From assembly GCA_017301995.1 (NCBI GenBank), contig JAFLEH010000005.1, positions 173,181 to 237,180 on the forward strand: 64,000 nucleotides of DNA, read 5' to 3'. The notes under the pieces are model-generated. The model was given only the letters and a program-made list of their open reading frames with translations. It was not told the origin of the DNA and did no database searches. Positions 60,902 to 64,000 of this stretch are shown here, piece after piece. Source of the stretch: Verrucomicrobiota bacterium. GTDB taxonomy: Bacteria; Verrucomicrobiota; Verrucomicrobiia; Verrucomicrobiales; Akkermansiaceae. Numbering within the stretch: the first letter of the stretch is position 1; every line of letters begins with the position of its first letter. A program made the translations under genes and the position numbers.

Positions 60902-62608
60902 ATGATGCGTGCGCTTTGGATCATTGGATGGCTTGTGCTGGCGGTTTCCGCGTACGGACAGACGGCCGTGAAGCCCCCTCAGAAGGCGGCCAACGGGCAA
61001 ACGGTGCCTGCCGCGGAAGCGCAGGAAAATCCGGACGCGAGGAAACTGGGTAGCCTGAAATCCCTAGTCGAATCCCTAACGGGAGCACTGGCGGAAGTGG
61101 ACAAACTCCGGGCCGAACTCAAACAAACGACGTCCGAGGAGCGCAAAACCGAGATCAACGCCCGGATCGAGACCGAGCGCTCCCGCGTCCGCGATCTGCG
61201 GGGGAATTTCCAGGAAGTCGTGGGGGGCGCGGAGGCCGCGCAGTATGATGAGGTGACCGAGCGCGGAAAGGAGTCCACGATTCAGGAGGAACTTCAGGAG
61301 TTGGTTAGACCGATCCTGGGAGAGTTGCGCGGCGCGACCGCGCGCCCGCGCGAGATGGAGGAACTCCGCCGCGGGTTGGAAAACTGGCAGGGACGGTTGG
61401 AGAAGTCGTCGGTGGTGGTCGAGCGGATCGACGAATGGCTGAAGAAGGCGGAGGATCCGAAGGTTAGGGAGGAGTTGAAGGAGGCCAAACGCATTTGGGA
61501 CGGTAGGCGGGGTGATGCCAAGGGGCAGGTGGAGGCTCTAACCGTCCGAATCGCCGAACGCGAGCGGCTCACGCCGTCGCTTTGGGAGACGGTTTCCCGC
61601 ATGTTCATCGGTTTCTGGCGGAGCAGGGGGCTGAACCTGCTGATCGCCCTGATCGTGGCCTTGGCGGGATTCGTGCTGGTGCGCAAGAGCTATCAATGGC
61701 TGTGGCGGGTGGGTCCGCTGAAGCGCCGCAGCCGCGCGACGCTGATGGGGCGCCTGGCCGATGTGACGGCGGTGGCGGCAGCCTTTCTGGTGGCGATCTG
61801 TGGGGTGTTGCTGGTGTTCTACGTGCGCGGCGACTGGCTGCTGCTAACCGTCGCGGCGATTCTGTTGTTGGGTGCCGCGTGGGGTGGCAAGGCCGCGCTG
61901 CCGCCGTATTTCGACCAGATCCGGCTGATCCTCAACCTCGGGGCTGTCCGCGAAGGGGAACGGGTGGTCTATCAGGGAATCCCGTGGAAGGTGAAATCGC
62001 TCGGGGTGTTCTCCACCTTCTCCAATCCGGCGTTGGCGGGCGGTGAGCTGCGCCTGCCGGTGCGCGAGGTGCTGCCGATGATCTCCCGCGAGTCGGAGGC
62101 CAAGGAACCGTGGTTTCCAACCGACGAAAACGACTGGGTTATCATGTCCGACGGAACCTATGGCAAGGTGATCAGCCAAACACCCGAGCGCGTGGTGGTT
62201 CTCAAGCTGGGAGGCAGCCTGAAAACCTATCCGACCGCTTCGTTTCTCGACGAGCGTCCGGAGAATCTATCAACAGGATTCCGGGTCTCGTCGGTTTTCG
62301 GAATCGACTACGCCCATTTGCCGATCGCCACGGATGAGGTGATCGGGATTTTCACCAAAGCGTTGACCGCCGCGGTGATCGGCGAGTTCGGCCGCGATCT
62401 GGTACGTTCGGTGCAGGTGGAATTCGCCAAGGCGGGTTCATCGTCCCTCGACTATCTGGTCCAGGTCGATTGTGCCGGCGGCTTGGCCTCGCGGCTGCGC
62501 CAGATCGAACGGATGATCCAGCGGGTATGCACCGACGTTTGCGTCGCCCAAGACTGGACGATTCCGTTCCCGCAGATCACCGTGCATCGCGGAGAGGCAG
62601 TCATCTAA
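60902..62608 (+). CDS. MscS-family mechanosensitive channel with periplasmic coiled coil
   Basis: 568 residues from ATG 60902 (an upstream frame to 60848 exists). Signal peptide (LWIIGWLVLAVSAYGQ), long coiled-coil (EVDKLRAELKQTTSEERKTEINARIETERSRV ...), three or four membrane helices (LNLLIALIVALAGFVLV; VAAAFLVAICGVLLVFYV), then an MscS-type beta domain (VREGERVVYQGIPWKVKSLGVFSTFSNP). It should open under membrane tension and release solutes. The large periplasmic part suggests cell-wall sensing. Confidence 0.83.
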   Translation: MMRALWIIGWLVLAVSAYGQTAVKPPQKAANGQTVPAAEAQENPDARKLGSLKSLVESLTGALAEVDKLRAELKQTTSEERKTEINARIETERSRVRDLRGNFQEVVGGAEAAQYDEVTERGKESTIQEELQELVRPILGELRGATARPREMEELRRGLENWQGRLEKSSVVVERIDEWLKKAEDPKVREELKEAKRIWDGRRGDAKGQVEALTVRIAERERLTPSLWETVSRMFIGFWRSRGLNLLIALIVALAGFVLVRKSYQWLWRVGPLKRRSRATLMGRLADVTAVAAAFLVAICGVLLVFYVRGDWLLLTVAAILLLGAAWGGKAALPPYFDQIRLILNLGAVREGERVVYQGIPWKVKSLGVFSTFSNPALAGGELRLPVREVLPMISRESEAKEPWFPTDENDWVIMSDGTYGKVISQTPERVVVLKLGGSLKTYPTASFLDERPENLSTGFRVSSVFGIDYAHLPIATDEVIGIFTKALTAAVIGEFGRDLVRSVQVEFAKAGSSSLDYLVQVDCAGGLASRLRQIERMIQRVCTDVCVAQDWTIPFPQITVHRGEAVI

Positions 62609-62621
62609 CCGCGGGCTCCGA

Positions 62622-63410
62622 TCAGATCGTCATCGCGTTGAAGCCGCCGTCCACGACGAGTTCGATACCGGTGATGAAGGATCCGGCTTTGGCCGAGGCC
62701 AGCAGGAGGGTGGCGCCGATGAGTTCGTGGGCGTCGCCGAATCTGGAGGCCGGGGTTTGGCGGAGAATGTCGAGGACGCGGGACTCGTCGAGCACCTTGC
62801 GGTTTTGCTCGGCGGGGAAGAAGCCGGGGACCAGCGTGTTGACCCGGATGTCCTTGTCCGCCCACTCGCGGGCCAGATTTCGGCTGAGGTTGTGGACCGC
62901 CGCCTTGGAGGCGGAGTAGGTGAACACGCGCGAAAGCGGCGAGAGCCCGGAAATCGAGCCCAGATTGATGATCGAGGCCGGGTGGGCGGCATCAATGAAA
63001 TATTCGCCGAACACCTGGCAGGCGCGGAATACGGCGGATAGATTGGTGTCGATGATCCGCTTGAACTCGTCCTCCGTCACATCGAGAAACGGGGTGGGGG
63101 AGTTCACCCCGGCGCCGTTGATGAGGATGTCTACCTTGCCCGAGCGGTCGAGCACGGTATCGAGCATGCTCTGGAGCGATTCGCGGGAGGTCACGTCCAC
63201 CGGGACGAAGTAGCCCTTGCCGCCGTGGGATGCGATTTCCGCGAGGCGTTTTTCGGCCTTTTCCGGGATGCGTCCTCCGAGGACCACCTCGGCGCCGGCG
63301 CGTGCCAGGCCCACGGCCATGGTGCCACAGAGTTCGCCGGTGCCACCGATGACGACGGCGGTTTTGCCTGAGAGATCGAAGAGTTCCTTGAGAAAAGAAG
63401 CGGTTTGCAT
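62622..63410 (-). CDS. SDR-family sugar-acid dehydrogenase
   Basis: 262 residues from ATG 63410. Nucleotide-binding GGTGELCG near the N-terminus ([13 protein letters not shown]), NGAGVN, catalytic Ser in LGSISG, and YSASK. Overall pattern resembles gluconate/mannonate-type SDR oxidoreductases used in uronate breakdown. Substrate is inferred; it fits a polysaccharide-degrading lifestyle. It converges with the MscS gene 13 bases apart. Confidence 0.83.
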   Translation of the reverse strand: MQTASFLKELFDLSGKTAVVIGGTGELCGTMAVGLARAGAEVVLGGRIPEKAEKRLAEIASHGGKGYFVPVDVTSRESLQSMLDTVLDRSGKVDILINGAGVNSPTPFLDVTEDEFKRIIDTNLSAVFRACQVFGEYFIDAAHPASIINLGSISGLSPLSRVFTYSASKAAVHNLSRNLAREWADKDIRVNTLVPGFFPAEQNRKVLDESRVLDILRQTPASRFGDAHELIGATLLLASAKAGSFITGIELVVDGGFNAMTI

Positions 63411-63563
63411 GGGGCCGCGAGTGTGCCGGATTGGCGGGCGCTGCCAAGCGCGAATTTGGGGCGATTTCGGGAAATGTTCGTCACCCAACCGGCGGCCGAT
63501 TGATTTCTCCGGAAAATCCGCTTGCATAGCGGGCGGGATGCGGCGCATCCTCCCGGCACCCAA

Positions 63564-63643
63564 GGCGGCTTGGCGGAATTGGTAGACGCGCTCGACTCAA
63601 AATCGAGTTCTTACGAGTGTGGGTTCGAGTCCCACAGCCGCTA
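63564..63643 (+). tRNA. tRNA-Leu(CAA)
   Basis: Acceptor GGCGGCT/AGCCGCT (G-T closing pair), D-arm GCGGAATTGGTAGACGC, anticodon loop CTCAAAA giving CAA, variable region TTCTTACGAGT, T-arm GTGGGTTCGAGTCCCAC. No CCA encoded; a T-run follows at 63645. Confidence 0.93.
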
Positions 63644-63690
63644 CTTTTTTCCTGAGTCCGGGTCTCCGGGGGATCGTTTCACCGCCAGCC

Positions 63691-64000
63691 ATGCCAGCGC
63701 CCCGCACCATCGGTATCATCGCCGGAAACGGAGTCTATCCGGAGACGTTTGTCGCCGCGGCACGGTCGCGCGCGCCGGAAGCCCGTCTGGTCATGGCCGC
63801 CTTCGAAAACGAAACGAAACCGGAGAACGCCGCCAAAGTGGACGCGTCCGCGTGGTTCCGGGTCGGACAGTTGGGGAAAATGATCAAATTTTTCCGGTCG
63901 GAAAAGGCCACCGAGGCCGTCATGGTCGGCCAAATCGCCCCGAAAAACCTGTTTGATCTCCGGCCCGATCTGCGCACGCTGATGCTTCTGGCGCGGCTGC
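63691..64000 (+). CDS. lpxI: LpxI-type UDP-2,3-diacylglucosamine pyrophosphatase, N-terminal part
   Basis: The frame from ATG 63691 stays open to the window end (about 103 residues). TIGIIAGNGVYPETFVAAARSRAP, then VGQLGKMIKFFRSEKATEAVMVGQIAPKNLF and DLRPDLRTLMLLARL match the LpxI (DUF1009) N-terminal domain. It makes lipid X in lipopolysaccharide synthesis, implying an outer membrane with lipid A. The 3' part is outside. Confidence 0.88.
   Translation, partial: MPAPRTIGIIAGNGVYPETFVAAARSRAPEARLVMAAFENETKPENAAKVDASAWFRVGQLGKMIKFFRSEKATEAVMVGQIAPKNLFDLRPDLRTLMLLARL

Noticed and set aside
1..64000. Apparent excess of CTAAC/GTTAG words
   Set aside because: A rough expectation from base composition is about 80 on both strands, close to what is seen; no positional pattern was clear.

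Overview
The window looks like a GC-rich chromosome segment from a member of the Verrucomicrobiota, probably near Luteolibacter/Haloferula. Support comes from two giant autotransporter-associated beta-strand repeat proteins (one with a PEP-CTERM tail), the gene set (polX, hisD, murI, metG, lpxI, rplM-rpsI), and promoters of TTGACA-N17-TAGxxx type. The taxonomic call is inference; no 16S gene is present.

Region 1 (1-28592) is most of a lambda-like siphophage prophage. It is integrated at the 3' end of a tRNA-Ser(GGA) gene, and its left end lies outside the window. From left to right it holds: small early/middle genes with an AAA+ ATPase; a coupled cassette of two ParB-like proteins (one fused to a methyltransferase), a HAD-like protein and a CmoA-like carboxy-SAM synthase; terminase small and large subunits; a membrane protein plus M15 endolysin; gpW-like connector and portal; an S49 prohead protease with a nested in-frame scaffold; major capsid; head-tail joining genes; tail tube; tail chaperone with an A AAA AAG slippery site for a gpG/gpGT frameshift; tape measure; tail tip and fibre genes; a glycosyltransferase-sulfotransferase fusion; a holin-like gene; and finally xis and int on the minus strand. 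Two cargo genes (morons) interrupt the late operon: an AT-richer secreted protein (11600-12418) and a helical-repeat protein with a C-terminal nuclease-like domain (18468-20201). Eleven phage start codons, including the internal scaffold start, are preceded at a fixed distance by a bipartite TTGAC-N9-11-GGG element. I know of no name for it.

Region 2 (28593-50602) is mostly housekeeping: tRNA-Ser, polX, a short CorA-like protein, rplM-rpsI, a PlsC-like acyltransferase overlapping a PAP2/sphingomyelin-synthase-like gene, a GH51 arabinofuranosidase divergent from a large secreted Svx-like metallopeptidase with beta-helix and LamG-like parts, a five-gene minus-strand unit (hisD, two TPM-domain genes, a lipoprotein, a YyaL-type protein), murI, a lipoprotein, a SurA/PpiD-like protein and metG.

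Region 3 (50603-64000) has two tandem surface/autotransporter-repeat genes, an MscS-type channel, an SDR dehydrogenase, tRNA-Leu(CAA) and the start of lpxI. A near-identical palindromic site (TRTGACYGTMATA) lies upstream of both repeat genes and in the GH51/metallopeptidase divergent promoter. This suggests a shared regulator for polysaccharide degradation and surface proteins.
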